The position numbers and the translations under genes were made by a program. The notes under the pieces were generated by a model. The model saw nothing but the letters and a program-made list of their open reading frames with translations, did no database searches and was not told the origin of the DNA. From positions 21,375-85,374 of the forward strand of contig CAIPJS010000002.1 of the NCBI GenBank assembly GCA_903865435.1: a DNA stretch of 64,000 nucleotides, given 5' to 3'. Below are positions 41,177-50,806 of the stretch, one piece after another. Position 1 is the first letter of the stretch. Each line of letters begins with the position of its first letter. Origin of the DNA: an uncultured Bacteroidota bacterium (GTDB taxonomy: Bacteria; Bacteroidota; Bacteroidia; Chitinophagales; Chitinophagaceae).

Positions 41177-41956
41177 ATGCAAATAAGATTTTTCACTTTT
41201 CTGAGTATTTCTATTTTTATAGCAGCTTGTTCTAAAAGTTCAAGTACCACTACTACTGTAGATTATAGCAACACGAGTAATCCAGCCAATACCAATACAG
41301 TGGTACCTGATATTTATAAGAAAATATATGGGGCCAGTAGTATTACTTCTGATGGTACATTTATTACTATCAAATCTAATGGGCTACCCGATCACAAGAG
41401 TTCTTACTATGCTACCACCAATGCATTGTATGATAATTTTTCTGGAACCACTTTTGGAGGCTACACTTTTTCAAAAAATCCAAATTCAATTGTAGAAAAG
41501 GTATATGTATTTAAAATTCCAATAGACCCTAAGGTAGCGAGCATGCATGCACCCACTCCATTAGGTGCGATTGGTGTTTCATTAAATGGGGTTCCATTTT
41601 TTAATCAGTATGCAGGGCCAAATCAACCCTTAACAGGCGAGGTGGTTTCTTTTGATAGGTATTGGGGTCATCCTGCACCCACAGGACAATATCATTATCA
41701 TGTGGAGCCATTGTATTTAACAACAGTCAAAGCTACAAAGTCTTCTTTATTGGGTTTTTTATTAGATGGTTTTCCAGTATATGGCCCGGAGGAAAATGGA
41801 GCTACTATTGATAATGCTAAATTGGATGCTTACCATGGGCATACGACTGTCACAGCAGATTATCCTAGTGGTATCTATCATTACCATACTACGCTTACCG
41901 ATCCATACATTAACGGGTCCGGCTATTATGGAACACCAGGTACGATTTCACAATAA
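41177..41956 (+). CDS. YHYH-domain lipoprotein
   Basis: 259 residues with lipobox IAACS (Cys at about 17). The C-terminal half carries two copies of the YHYH signature: GQYHYHVEP and GIYHYHTTL, with GFLLDGFPVYGP between. The family is common near copper and SCO-related genes; the His clusters suggest metal binding. It is followed directly by a MORN-repeat lipoprotein (stop and ATG adjacent) and a SCO protein, forming one operon. Function unproven. Confidence 0.85.
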   Translation: MQIRFFTFLSISIFIAACSKSSSTTTTVDYSNTSNPANTNTVVPDIYKKIYGASSITSDGTFITIKSNGLPDHKSSYYATTNALYDNFSGTTFGGYTFSKNPNSIVEKVYVFKIPIDPKVASMHAPTPLGAIGVSLNGVPFFNQYAGPNQPLTGEVVSFDRYWGHPAPTGQYHYHVEPLYLTTVKATKSSLLGFLLDGFPVYGPEENGATIDNAKLDAYHGHTTVTADYPSGIYHYHTTLTDPYINGSGYYGTPGTISQ

Positions 41957-42589
41957 ATGAAATTTATTTTTTATATTCTTTGTATGATTACTTGTCTTTT
42001 TTTTCAAGCATGTAATCATTCCAATCATACTATTTTATCAAAAAAATCAATCACAATTGACAGCGAAGATATAAATAGTAAAATCACAGATGTGGTCATC
42101 AATGGTAAGGACTCTTTTTTGCAAATGCATCAGGACACCCTCTTTTTCCATGACAAAAAATTCAGCGGAATTATTTTTAATCTTTATCCCAATGGAGATA
42201 CTTCCATGATGGGCCATTTTTTGAATGGATTGGAACAAGGTGTCTTTAAGAAATGGTATGCAAATAAGCAGTTGGCCGAGTCTAGGTTTTATGAGGAAGG
42301 TAAAAAAATTGGAAAGCATATTGGTTTTTGGGAAGATGGAAAACCCAGATTTGAATTTTATTTTACCCAGGGAGAACATGACGGTACCGCCAATGAATGG
42401 TATGCCAATGGCCAAGCCTATAAAGCGTTTCATTATAGTATGGGCTATGAAAAGGGCAGTCAAAAAATGTGGTGGGAAAACGGGGTGATACGGGCCAATT
42501 ATGTGGTGAAGCAAGGCAGAAGATATGGCCTTATTGGATTAAAATTATGTATGACGCCAAAAGATTCAATTAATTATAAATTTAAATAA
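41957..42589 (+). CDS. MORN/YwqK-repeat lipoprotein
   Basis: 210 residues with lipobox FQAC (Cys at about residue 19). Four to five MORN-like repeats of the form GxxxGxxxxWYxNGxxxxxxxY are seen, such as NGLEQGVFKKWYANKQLAE, GEHDGTANEWYANGQAYK and GYEKGSQKMWWENG. Such repeats act as binding surfaces; no catalytic site is apparent. It starts on the base after the YHYH gene stop and lies seven bases before the SCO gene. Confidence 0.8.
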   Translation: MKFIFYILCMITCLFFQACNHSNHTILSKKSITIDSEDINSKITDVVINGKDSFLQMHQDTLFFHDKKFSGIIFNLYPNGDTSMMGHFLNGLEQGVFKKWYANKQLAESRFYEEGKKIGKHIGFWEDGKPRFEFYFTQGEHDGTANEWYANGQAYKAFHYSMGYEKGSQKMWWENGVIRANYVVKQGRRYGLIGLKLCMTPKDSINYKFK

Positions 42590-42596
42590 GGGGGAG

Positions 42597-43292
42597 ATGT
42601 TACCATATAAATTTTTGATTGCTTTTGGTTTATGGATGTTGATGGCCTGTAATAATGCCCATAATAAAAATCTAAATAATAAGACAGATACAACTTTAGC
42701 GCTTCCATTTTTTAATCATCCTGATTGGACACCCGAGTGGATCAATAAAGAGGACAGTGGGTATCAACAAATTCATAGCATTCCAGCTTTTTCTTTTACA
42801 GATCAAGAGGGTAATAATTTCACTGAAGCTGACGTGGATGGGAAAATTTATATTGCTAATTTTTTTTATACCAAGTGTAGAGGGATTTGTCCTAAGATGA
42901 CAACCAACATGTCTTTATTACAAGAGGCCTTTAAAAATGACTCAACAATACGCTTGCTTTCACATTCGGTTACACCCGAAATAGATTCTATAGCCGTTCT
43001 AAAAAAATATGCAATCCTAAATAAGGTAGATTCAAAAAAATGGCATTTACTTACTGGGAACAAAAATGAAATTTATGCATTGGCTAAACAGCAATATTTT
43101 GCTGGAGATTCGGTAGGCTATTATCAAACGGGTAATGAATTTTTACACACCGAAAATTTTATTTTAGTAGATCAAAAACGTCGTATTCGAGGGGTGTATA
43201 ATGGAACCTTGTTACTAGAAATAAATCGTATCAAAGAAGACATTCTTACGCTTAAGCTAGAGGCGGCAATAACAAAAGGCTTAATTAAATAA
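42597..43292 (+). CDS. SCO1/SenC-family copper chaperone lipoprotein
   Basis: 231 residues with lipobox LMAC (Cys at about residue 18). It has the thioredoxin fold with FFYTKCRGICPKMT (CxxxCP) and the distal His in FLHTENFILVD, the three copper ligands of SCO proteins, which deliver copper to cytochrome oxidase CuA. Heme A synthase at 35.4 kb fits the same oxidase biogenesis. A GGGGGAG sequence just before its ATG is one of few Shine-Dalgarno-like sites here. It ends the YHYH-MORN-SCO cassette. Confidence 0.9.
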   Translation: MLPYKFLIAFGLWMLMACNNAHNKNLNNKTDTTLALPFFNHPDWTPEWINKEDSGYQQIHSIPAFSFTDQEGNNFTEADVDGKIYIANFFYTKCRGICPKMTTNMSLLQEAFKNDSTIRLLSHSVTPEIDSIAVLKKYAILNKVDSKKWHLLTGNKNEIYALAKQQYFAGDSVGYYQTGNEFLHTENFILVDQKRRIRGVYNGTLLLEINRIKEDILTLKLEAAITKGLIK

Positions 43293-43340
43293 TTTCTAAA
43301 TATTTTACTTCGAACATTTTTTTTATAAAATATTAAGGTA

Positions 43341-43348
43341 TAATTTTG
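43341..43348 (+). promoter_or_regulatory. -7 element before the fatty acid hydroxylase gene
   Basis: TAATTTTG fits TAnnTTTG; it overlaps a TTG at 43346 that could be read as a start, and lies six bases before the ATG at 43355. It argues for the ATG. Confidence 0.35.
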
Positions 43349-43354
43349 CAATCA

Positions 43355-44116
43355 ATGATGAGTATTGAATTTGATAAATATTTTTTCTTTTTACAAAGAG
43401 TTGGCAGCAGGTATTATTTAATTGCTGGTGCCGTTTTCTTTTTATTTTATGTAGTACTTAAAAATAAAATTCTACATCAAAAAATACAATCCATTTTTCC
43501 TAAGAACAGTGATTACCTGCGTGAAATATTTTATAGTACCATTACTATTTTCATATTTGCTTTCATACCTGTTTTTATTACTACCAATCCTGCGGTGAAG
43601 CCCCATACGACTTTATATGATAATATTAGTGATTACGGATGGTTCTATTATTTTTTAGCCTATCCCATTATGTTTGTCATGCACGATACTTATTTTTATT
43701 GGACGCACCGTATCATGCATCATAAAAGCTTATTTAATATTATGCACTTGGTGCATCACAAGTCTACCAACCCTTCTCCCTGGGCGGCCTATGCATTTCA
43801 TCCTTTAGAGTCTATTGTGGAAGTAGGTATTTTCGTCGTTTTTTTATTTACCATACCCGTTCATAAAACACATCTTCTTATTTTCTTTTTACTTTCCATT
43901 CTGTATAATATATACGGCCACTTAGGCTGGGAATTATACCCCAAAGGGTTTAGTAAAAGTATAATAGGCAAATGGGTGAATACTTCAGTCAACCATAATC
44001 AACACCATAAATATTTCAAAGGTAATTATGGTTTGTACTTTCTTTTTTGGGATAGAATGATGGGTACTATTCGTGCCGACTATGATGAAGCCTTTGAAGA
44101 AGTAAAAAGCAGATAA
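43355..44116 (+). CDS. sterol desaturase/fatty acid hydroxylase-family membrane protein
   Basis: 253 residues from the first of two adjacent ATG codons (43355, 43358). About four membrane helices surround the di-iron histidine motifs: HDTYFYWTHRIMHH, HLVHHKS, and NHNQHHKYF. It introduces a hydroxyl or double bond in a lipid substrate using O2; which lipid is not readable. It converges on feoB with no gap between stop codons. Confidence 0.88.
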   Translation: MMSIEFDKYFFFLQRVGSRYYLIAGAVFFLFYVVLKNKILHQKIQSIFPKNSDYLREIFYSTITIFIFAFIPVFITTNPAVKPHTTLYDNISDYGWFYYFLAYPIMFVMHDTYFYWTHRIMHHKSLFNIMHLVHHKSTNPSPWAAYAFHPLESIVEVGIFVVFLFTIPVHKTHLLIFFLLSILYNIYGHLGWELYPKGFSKSIIGKWVNTSVNHNQHHKYFKGNYGLYFLFWDRMMGTIRADYDEAFEEVKSR

Positions 44117-46234
44117 TTATTTCATTACTGCATATACCATCCAGCTCATTACATAAGCAAGACCCGTCATCATGAAAAATTGGATGGTGGGCCATTTCCA
44201 AGACTGCGTTTCTCTTTTCACCACAGCAAGTGTACTCATGCATTGCATGGCCAACACATAAAACACCATTAAGGATAATGCTGCGGCTAAACTGTATACA
44301 GGTGTGCCATCGGGTCTTACTGCAGCTTTTAATTTTTCTCTGAGAGAGCTGTTGTCTGATTCTTCTACACTATATAAAGTAGCCATCGTTCCTACAAATA
44401 CTTCTCTTGCGGCAAAAGAGGTCACCAAGGCAATGCCAATCTTCCAATCAAATCCCATGGGTGCAATGACGGGTTCTAATTTTTTTCCTAAAATACCTGC
44501 GTAAGAATTTTCTAATTTTTGAGTACGGTATTCTTTTTCAATTTGTTTTGCTGCGGCAACATTATTTTTTGATACTAATTTTTGTGCTGTATAATGTGCA
44601 TTTATTTTTTGCATAGGTGCACTTGGGCCATAGCTGCTTAAAAACCACAATAACAAACTAATCACTATAATTACTTTACCTGCATCTCTAACAAATATGC
44701 CTGCTTTTTGAATCATGGTCGTACCTATATTTTTCCAACGGGGTGCGCGGTATACGGGTAATTCTAAAATAAAATAACTCTTCTCCTTTATTTTAATAAA
44801 CCATTTCAAAACCATGCTAGCCAGCAAGGCCATCACAATGCCCATTACATACAAGCCCATCATTACCAGTCCTTGTAAACTTAAAAATCCAAAATATACT
44901 TTTTGATCGATCACCAATGATATTAAGATAGTATACACCGGTAACCTTGCACTGCAGCTCATGAAAGGGGTTACCATAATTGTAAGTAAACGCTCTTTTT
45001 TATTTTCAATATTTCTGGCACTCATGATGGCGGGTACGGCACAAGCAAAACCACTAATCATAGGCATTACACTCTTCCCATTCAATCCAACTTTACGCAT
45101 TAATTTATCGCTTAAAAAACTTATGCGCGCCATATAGCCTGTATCTTCTAATAAAGTAATCAGCCCAAATAAAATCATAATTTGTGGTACAAAAACAACA
45201 ATTCCACCAATGCCTGCTACCAAGCCATTCACCAATAAATCTTCCCACCAAATATTTGGGAGTATGGAATTGAGATAAGTAGTTAAATGAGTAAAGATCC
45301 ATTCAATGCCATCCATGGGAAATTTAGCCATCCAAAATACCGATTGAAATAATACAAATAATACTGTTAATAAAATAGCATAACCACCCACTCTGTGTAA
45401 AAATATATTGTCTAATTTTTCTGATCTTTTTTTCTTGGCACCAGGATCGGGAGTGACCACTCTTTGTTTCATGATCTCCTGTATGTGACTGTACCTTTGT
45501 AATATTTCCTGCGCCTGTGTTTTGGTGGGGTTGAAATTATTTTCAAGTTCAATTTGTTCAATGGCAGATTGCATTTCCTGGTCTAATGGAAATGCTTCAT
45601 GATGCATTAAATAATGTAATGCAGCGTAATCGCTGTGCGTAGGATATAATTTTTTAAATGCTTCAATGGCTTTAGGTGCTAATTCTTTATTGTCAATAAA
45701 ACTTTCCTGATTTTTAGAACGAGTTGTTTGAATAATATTGGCTAAGGCTGTTTTTAATTCTGTTAGTCCTTTATTTTTTCGGGCATCTACTGCTACCACT
45801 GGAATGCCTAAATCTTCTTGTAATCCTGCAATGTCAATTTTAATTCCTTTTTTAGCGGCCAAATCATTCATGGTCAATGCCAAGACCACTGGAATTTTTA
45901 AATCTATAATTTGACTACAAAAAAGCAAGTTTCTTTTTAAATTACTTGCATCCGCAATCAATAAAATTAAATCGGTTTTCAGATCGGCATCTACACCCAT
46001 TAAAACTTTATAAGCCACCCATTCATCTTCTCTTTTTGGATAAAAACTATACGTACCAGGTAAATCAATTAAAATAGTGGTTTGTCCTGCCATTTCCACT
46101 TGTCCTGTTTTTTTGTCAACAGTAACGCCTGGGAAATTGCCTACTTTTTGGTGCATGCCGGTAAGTGCGTTAAAAAGCGAGCTTTTTCCGCTGTTTGGAT
46201 TTCCCACGAGTGCTATATGTAAACCAGGATTCAT
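44117..46234 (-). CDS. feoB: ferrous iron transporter FeoB
   Basis: 705 residues. The N-terminal G domain has GNPNSGKSS (P-loop, 11-19), the switch GNFPGVTVD, DLPG (G3) and a G4 site MND, then a helical domain and the membrane part with two gate repeats, including SGFACAVPAIMSAR and FMSCSARLPVYTIL. It imports Fe2+ across the inner membrane. FeoA is not adjacent; upstream lies the divergent M28 peptidase gene. A TAGCTTTG -7 element (46242-46249, minus) lies seven bases before its ATG. Confidence 0.95.
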   Translation of the reverse strand: MNPGLHIALVGNPNSGKSSLFNALTGMHQKVGNFPGVTVDKKTGQVEMAGQTTILIDLPGTYSFYPKREDEWVAYKVLMGVDADLKTDLILLIADASNLKRNLLFCSQIIDLKIPVVLALTMNDLAAKKGIKIDIAGLQEDLGIPVVAVDARKNKGLTELKTALANIIQTTRSKNQESFIDNKELAPKAIEAFKKLYPTHSDYAALHYLMHHEAFPLDQEMQSAIEQIELENNFNPTKTQAQEILQRYSHIQEIMKQRVVTPDPGAKKKRSEKLDNIFLHRVGGYAILLTVLFVLFQSVFWMAKFPMDGIEWIFTHLTTYLNSILPNIWWEDLLVNGLVAGIGGIVVFVPQIMILFGLITLLEDTGYMARISFLSDKLMRKVGLNGKSVMPMISGFACAVPAIMSARNIENKKERLLTIMVTPFMSCSARLPVYTILISLVIDQKVYFGFLSLQGLVMMGLYVMGIVMALLASMVLKWFIKIKEKSYFILELPVYRAPRWKNIGTTMIQKAGIFVRDAGKVIIVISLLLWFLSSYGPSAPMQKINAHYTAQKLVSKNNVAAAKQIEKEYRTQKLENSYAGILGKKLEPVIAPMGFDWKIGIALVTSFAAREVFVGTMATLYSVEESDNSSLREKLKAAVRPDGTPVYSLAAALSLMVFYVLAMQCMSTLAVVKRETQSWKWPTIQFFMMTGLAYVMSWMVYAVMK

Positions 46235-46345
46235 GTCCTCGCAAAGCTATGGTTTATGGCTGGCACCTACTTACGAATTCAGAAATTGAGCCTGCTTGGA
46301 AGCCTGACATTTGTCATAAGAAAGGTTTTTTAAATTAGGCATCCA

Positions 46346-46371
46346 TTTGCTAGCTGCTTTATTTAACTTTG
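46346..46371 (+). promoter_or_regulatory. Bacteroidota promoter before the M28 peptidase gene
   Basis: TTTG (46346-46349), 14 bases, TAACTTTG (46364-46371). A TTG inside the -7 element could be mistaken for a start; the ATG at 46390 fits instead. Confidence 0.5.
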
Positions 46372-46389
46372 AGCATTAAATACGTACTC

Positions 46390-48015
46390 ATGCTTTATCG
46401 GATTTCCTTATTGTTTTTATGCTTGCCTTTTTTATTAAATGCACAAAATTTTAGCAGTGCAGATAAAAAATTAGTTAAAGCATTAAAAAATCATATTCAA
46501 TTTTTGGCTAGTGATGCACTAGAAGGTAGACGAGCTGGAACCGTTGGCGAACAAAAAGCAGTGGATTATATAATTAGTCAATATCAAGCAGCTGGAATAA
46601 GTTCATCGGGCATCAATGGATACATCCAAGATTTTCCCATTGATGAAGGCAATAGCTTAACCGCAAATTCTTTTTTAAAAATTAACAAACAAGCGCTTGC
46701 AATAGACAGTTCTTTTTTCCCAATTTCCAATAGCGGAACAGGACATATAATTTCAAAAGCAGCCATTTCACTAAATGAAAACAAACAAGTTTGGTTTAAA
46801 GATTTAAATGAAGTGTTGGAAGAAAACACCAACAATCCTCATTTTGATTTGACGCAATGGTTAACCAATACTGCTATAGAAATCAAACAGAAGGGTGCTA
46901 CTGCTTTGTTTTTACACAATAGCGGCAAAATAGTAGACAACATTCAATTTTATAAGTTTGATACTTCAAAAGCATTGCCCATACCGGTATTGTACCTCAC
47001 TAAGGAAGGGTTCGCAAAATATTTTAATGACGAATTAGCAACTTATGAGATTGAAGCTGCGCTTCAATTTGAGCATCCCACGCGCACCGCACACAATGTG
47101 GTGGCCTTTATTGACAATCATGCCAGCAATACGGTAATCATTGGTGCGCACTTAGATCATTTAGGATACAACGAGGACAAACATGGTTTGGATCTTAACA
47201 ATTTCGTACACAACGGTGCCGATGACAATGCCAGCGGTACTGCTGCTTTGATTGAATTGGCAAAATCTTTAAATAAAAAATCGCCTAAGCATAATAATTA
47301 TTTGATCATTCATTTTTCTGGAGAAGAGTTGGGCTTATTGGGCAGTAAATATTGGTTAGAACATCCTACCTATACTGGTAATTTTAATTACATGATTAAT
47401 ATGGATATGGTGGGCAGGTATGATACGGCAAGAAAATTAACTGTTGGTGGTTTTGGTACTTCTAGTGCTTGGGCAAATATATTGGCTACAACACCCACTC
47501 AATTATTGACTCATTATGACAGTGCTGGCTCAGGTCCAAGTGATCATGCAAGTTTTTACAGAAAAGACATGCCTGTGTTGTTTATGTTTACTGGCAGTCA
47601 TGCAGATTATCATAAATCTACCGACGACTGGGATAAAATAAATTATGAAGGTGAAAAAGAAGTGGTAAGGTATGTTCAAGAAATTATTAAAAATACAGAT
47701 GGTCTCGGGAAACTTGATTTTTTAAAAACCAGAGAAGCTGCCATGGGCCGCAGCACTAAGTATACGGTAAGTTTAGGGGTCCTGCCAGATTATGCTTTTA
47801 CTGGAGTTGGTCTTAGGATTGAAGGCGCTAGTCAAGGTAAATTAGGAGAAAAAATTGGATTAAAAGGAGGTGATGTTTTATTGCAAATGGGCGATTATAA
47901 AATTGTGGATGTAATCAATTATATGCAAACACTTTCTAAATTTAAGAAAGGAGACAAGACCACATTAACTTATAAAAGAGGCAAGGAAGAAATAAAAATT
48001 GATATTGAATTTTAA
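46390..48015 (+). CDS. secreted M28 aminopeptidase with C-terminal PDZ domain
   Basis: 541 residues from the ATG at 46390, with a signal peptide ending LLNAQ (about residue 18). A protease-associated-like insert lies around 130-220. The zinc ligands follow in order: GAHLDHLG, HNGADDNASGT, SGEELGLLG (catalytic Glu), NMDMVGRY and SDHASFY. Residues about 455-541 form a PDZ domain (GLKGGDVLLQMGDYKI). It removes N-terminal residues from peptides in the periplasm or outside. It starts divergent from feoB. Confidence 0.92.
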   Translation: MLYRISLLFLCLPFLLNAQNFSSADKKLVKALKNHIQFLASDALEGRRAGTVGEQKAVDYIISQYQAAGISSSGINGYIQDFPIDEGNSLTANSFLKINKQALAIDSSFFPISNSGTGHIISKAAISLNENKQVWFKDLNEVLEENTNNPHFDLTQWLTNTAIEIKQKGATALFLHNSGKIVDNIQFYKFDTSKALPIPVLYLTKEGFAKYFNDELATYEIEAALQFEHPTRTAHNVVAFIDNHASNTVIIGAHLDHLGYNEDKHGLDLNNFVHNGADDNASGTAALIELAKSLNKKSPKHNNYLIIHFSGEELGLLGSKYWLEHPTYTGNFNYMINMDMVGRYDTARKLTVGGFGTSSAWANILATTPTQLLTHYDSAGSGPSDHASFYRKDMPVLFMFTGSHADYHKSTDDWDKINYEGEKEVVRYVQEIIKNTDGLGKLDFLKTREAAMGRSTKYTVSLGVLPDYAFTGVGLRIEGASQGKLGEKIGLKGGDVLLQMGDYKIVDVINYMQTLSKFKKGDKTTLTYKRGKEEIKIDIEF

Positions 48016-48028
48016 ATAAAATTTATTG

Positions 48029-48472
48029 ATGAGTAGTAAATTAATTTTAGATCAAGATGCCATCAACGAAAGTGATTTTGAAGGCTCTCGTATTTTAGGT
48101 ATTTCAGCACCCATTAAAAATTATCAGTTTTGCATTTTACTCAACCAATACATGGGTTTTGAATTCAGGTTCAATCCCAATCATGAAATTGCTTTAAAAA
48201 GAAAAAATAGAACTTATTATTTTTCTATGTATGAAGGCAATGAGCCCAATACTTCTATTCAACATTTTGTTTACCACAATCAATTTGACGGGGAATATTT
48301 ATTGCCTGAATTAAAACACATGGATTTTATTTGGTGGATAAGAGGGGAATGGATTGAAGATGAAAAAGTAAATGATATTTTGCAAACCGTGCGTGGTATC
48401 AAAGGGGTACAACTAGTTGCCGAACTAACCCCAGATCAAATAAAAAACAAAGGGCACCTTATTTTTGAATAA
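48029..48472 (+). CDS. IPExxxVDY-family protein
   Basis: 147 residues from the ATG at 48029; a TTG one codon earlier is unneeded. The diagnostic segment is LLPELKHMDFIWWI, a version of the IPExxxVDY signature that names this Bacteroidota-specific family. The remainder is a small alpha/beta protein without known catalytic residues. It begins 13 bases after the peptidase stop, in the same transcript. Function is not known. Confidence 0.75.
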   Translation: MSSKLILDQDAINESDFEGSRILGISAPIKNYQFCILLNQYMGFEFRFNPNHEIALKRKNRTYYFSMYEGNEPNTSIQHFVYHNQFDGEYLLPELKHMDFIWWIRGEWIEDEKVNDILQTVRGIKGVQLVAELTPDQIKNKGHLIFE

Positions 48473-48529
48473 ATATTTTTCAAAAGTTTACCTCTGTATA
48501 CTTTTCTAATTTTATCTTGGCTATATTTT

Positions 48530-49579
48530 CTAATCGACGTAAATTCTTTTCTCTTTAGCTGCAATACAATAGCCAATAGGTTCAATGAATTCAATTCCAA
48601 TTGCATTTAAAATAGTTTGTACTTGTTCTAAAGCCTCAGGTGCAACTGCAATGAGTAGGCCACCATTAGTTTGCGGATCGGGCAATAAAACCGTCGCTTC
48701 AGCTTGGTCTATACTTGCTCCAAAATGTACGCCAGCACTGCAGGAGCTCCAATTGCGGGCTGTAGCACCTGGGATTGTTTTTTGTGCGATGTAATTTCTT
48801 ACTGCTGGAATGATGGGAATTTTATTGTAATTGATTTTGGCAGTTAAATTACTGCCTTGCATCATTTCTGTTAAATGACCTAACAAGCCAAACCCTGTTA
48901 CATCGGTCATGGCATGCACATGTTTTATTTTTCCTAAGGCTTCGCCTGCTTTGTTGATGGTGGTTAATTGTTTGACTAAAAAATTTAAATCTTCTTCACT
49001 AAGCACCGCTCTTTTTTGTGCAGTAGCCATGATACCCACACCCAATGGTTTAGTCAATATCAATACATCCCCTTCTTCTGCGGTATCATTTCTTTTTAAA
49101 TTTTCAATATCTACCAATCCATTCACCACCAATCCAAAAATGGGATCCTGACTATCAATACTATGTCCACCTGCAATCACAATGCCTGCTTCTGTACAGG
49201 TTTTGCGCGCACCCTCCATTACTTTGGCTGCTTCACTTGCAGGTAAATTTGCGAGTGGCCATCCCAAAACCGCTAAAGCAAAAATGGGTTTACCTCCCAT
49301 GGCATACACATCACTGATTGCATTGGCTGCAGCAATTTGTCCAAAGGAAAATGCATCATCTACAATAGGCATAAAAAAATCGGTGGTGCTAATCATTGCC
49401 GTTTTTTCATCTAACTGATACACAGCTGCATCATCTCTACTATCATTTCCTACCAATAATTGTGGCACTTTACTTTTAGCACCTACATTGTGCGCTGCTA
49501 ATATTTCTGAAAGGATGGCTGGCGAAATTTTACATCCACAGCCGCCGCCTTTTGAATGTTGTGTTAATTTAATGTCCAT
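48530..49579 (-). CDS. selD: selenide, water dikinase
   Basis: 349 residues. The catalytic loop is GGGCGCK with Cys14 in the place where some organisms have selenocysteine, and the nearby Lys17. Further conserved parts: VGNDSRDDAAVYQL, STTDFFMPIVDDAF, IAGGHSIDSQDPIFG and LLPDPQTNGGLL. It makes selenophosphate from selenide and ATP. No SelA, SelB or tRNA-Sec is in the window, so its use (selenouridine or selenoprotein) is open. Biotin ligase precedes it by 17 bases on the same strand. Confidence 0.95.
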   Translation of the reverse strand: MDIKLTQHSKGGGCGCKISPAILSEILAAHNVGAKSKVPQLLVGNDSRDDAAVYQLDEKTAMISTTDFFMPIVDDAFSFGQIAAANAISDVYAMGGKPIFALAVLGWPLANLPASEAAKVMEGARKTCTEAGIVIAGGHSIDSQDPIFGLVVNGLVDIENLKRNDTAEEGDVLILTKPLGVGIMATAQKRAVLSEEDLNFLVKQLTTINKAGEALGKIKHVHAMTDVTGFGLLGHLTEMMQGSNLTAKINYNKIPIIPAVRNYIAQKTIPGATARNWSSCSAGVHFGASIDQAEATVLLPDPQTNGGLLIAVAPEALEQVQTILNAIGIEFIEPIGYCIAAKEKRIYVD

Positions 49580-49596
49580 GTTCTAAAATTATTCTT

Positions 49597-50244
49597 TTAC
49601 TTTTTTATAATCACAGATTGTGCCTCTAACTTTTCTAAGGTAGCTACTTCACCCATTTTTATCCAATTCGTTAATGCTTCAATTAAATGTTGAGATAATT
49701 CTTTTTGCAAAATATTCAGCTCAAAATTTTCTTGGGTGATTTGTTTCAAAGAAATGGGATTGCCCGCTTCATTGGGAAAATCCATTTGATGGATATTGAT
49801 GCCAATTCCTACCACCGACCAGGTCCAAGCCTGACCCCTTACTACATTCTCAATCAAGATACCCCCTGCCTTTCTGTCACCCCAATAGATATCATTGGGC
49901 TTTTTTATCTTTGTTTCTGCACCCGCAAATGAGGCAAAAAAGGCTCTGGCGCCTAGTGCAACGGCCGCGGAAAACCCAATTTGATCGGCTGGGGTCCAAA
50001 TTTTACCTGTTTTTAACTGTTTTAGCTCTAAAATATAAGAGCAAAGCAGGTTTAGGCCGGCCGAACTCTCCCAATTTCGCCCATGTTGCCCCTTTCCCTG
50101 GGTCTGAAAATGAGCCCGGATGCAACTGCCAGATAAGGCCAAACCCTTATGAACCAGTTCCATGGCATAAATATTGGTACTATCTATGGAAGTAAGTTCT
50201 ATGAACGGCTCCCCTAATATGATATTTGGTGTGGCAGGTAACAA
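49597..50244 (-). CDS. birA: biotin-[acetyl-CoA-carboxylase] ligase, enzyme-only form
   Basis: 215 residues. It has the class I form without the N-terminal DNA-binding domain. Motifs: QTQGKGQHGRNWESS (biotinyl-AMP loop), IKKPNDIYWGDRKAGGILIE and VVGIGINIH. It attaches biotin to acetyl-CoA carboxylase carrier protein. The lack of a DNA-binding part means it cannot repress biotin genes as E. coli BirA does. Co-directional with selD, 17 bases upstream of it. Confidence 0.94.
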   Translation of the reverse strand: MLPATPNIILGEPFIELTSIDSTNIYAMELVHKGLALSGSCIRAHFQTQGKGQHGRNWESSAGLNLLCSYILELKQLKTGKIWTPADQIGFSAAVALGARAFFASFAGAETKIKKPNDIYWGDRKAGGILIENVVRGQAWTWSVVGIGINIHQMDFPNEAGNPISLKQITQENFELNILQKELSQHLIEALTNWIKMGEVATLEKLEAQSVIIKK

Positions 50245-50338
50245 AGAATTGCTATTTTTGTAAAGTTAGTTTAGAATCATTTTAGTCAAATAAAATGTTT
50301 TCACTAACAAGCATATCACCAAAAAAATACAAGCATCA

Positions 50339-50758
50339 TTGGAACCTATTTCAGCGTTGAACGCACTTAAAAATCGACCTAAATCCTCGATCCTTCAAAT
50401 TACACGTAGCTCTAAAATCTTCAAAACCATTATACAGGCCATTCAAGATAAAAAAGGCGAGAATATTGTTAGCCTTGATCTTAAAAAAATTCACGAAGCA
50501 ACTTCGGATTTTTTTATCATCTGCGAAGCAAGTAATACCACTCAATTAAAAGCCATTGCTGATTCTATTGAATATGAGGTTAAAACCAAATGTGCTGAAA
50601 TGCCCTATAAGAGCGAAGGCAAGCAAGCGGCACAATGGTTGTTGATTGATTACATTAATGTAGTGGTTCATATCATGCATCCAGAAGCCAGAAGATTTTA
50701 CCAATTGGAAGAAATGTGGAGCGATGCAGATATGAAAATTCACGAATTGAAAAACTAA
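50339..50758 (+). CDS. rsfS: ribosomal silencing factor RsfS
   Basis: 139 residues if started at the TTG at 50339; no in-frame ATG occurs before the conserved part, and the ATG at 50295 is in another frame. IIQAIQDKKGENIVSLDLKKI, SDFFIICEASNTTQLKAIAD and KSEGKQAAQWLLIDYINVVVHIMHPEARRFY (split here only by the conserved W) are RsfS hallmarks. It binds protein L14 and blocks subunit joining in starvation. FtsH follows. Confidence 0.9.
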   Translation: MEPISALNALKNRPKSSILQITRSSKIFKTIIQAIQDKKGENIVSLDLKKIHEATSDFFIICEASNTTQLKAIADSIEYEVKTKCAEMPYKSEGKQAAQWLLIDYINVVVHIMHPEARRFYQLEEMWSDADMKIHELKN

Positions 50759-50806
50759 TTTTAAAAGTTGTTGTTATATCTAACAACAAAGACACAACCG
50801 ATACCA

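Noticed and set aside
42047..42514. 155-codon open frame antisense to the MORN-repeat gene
   Set aside because: The repeats of the sense gene make its complement open too; no promoter, no family resemblance.
48530..49579. Selenocysteine-containing SelD
   Set aside because: The catalytic position is an ordinary Cys codon and the frame has no internal TGA.
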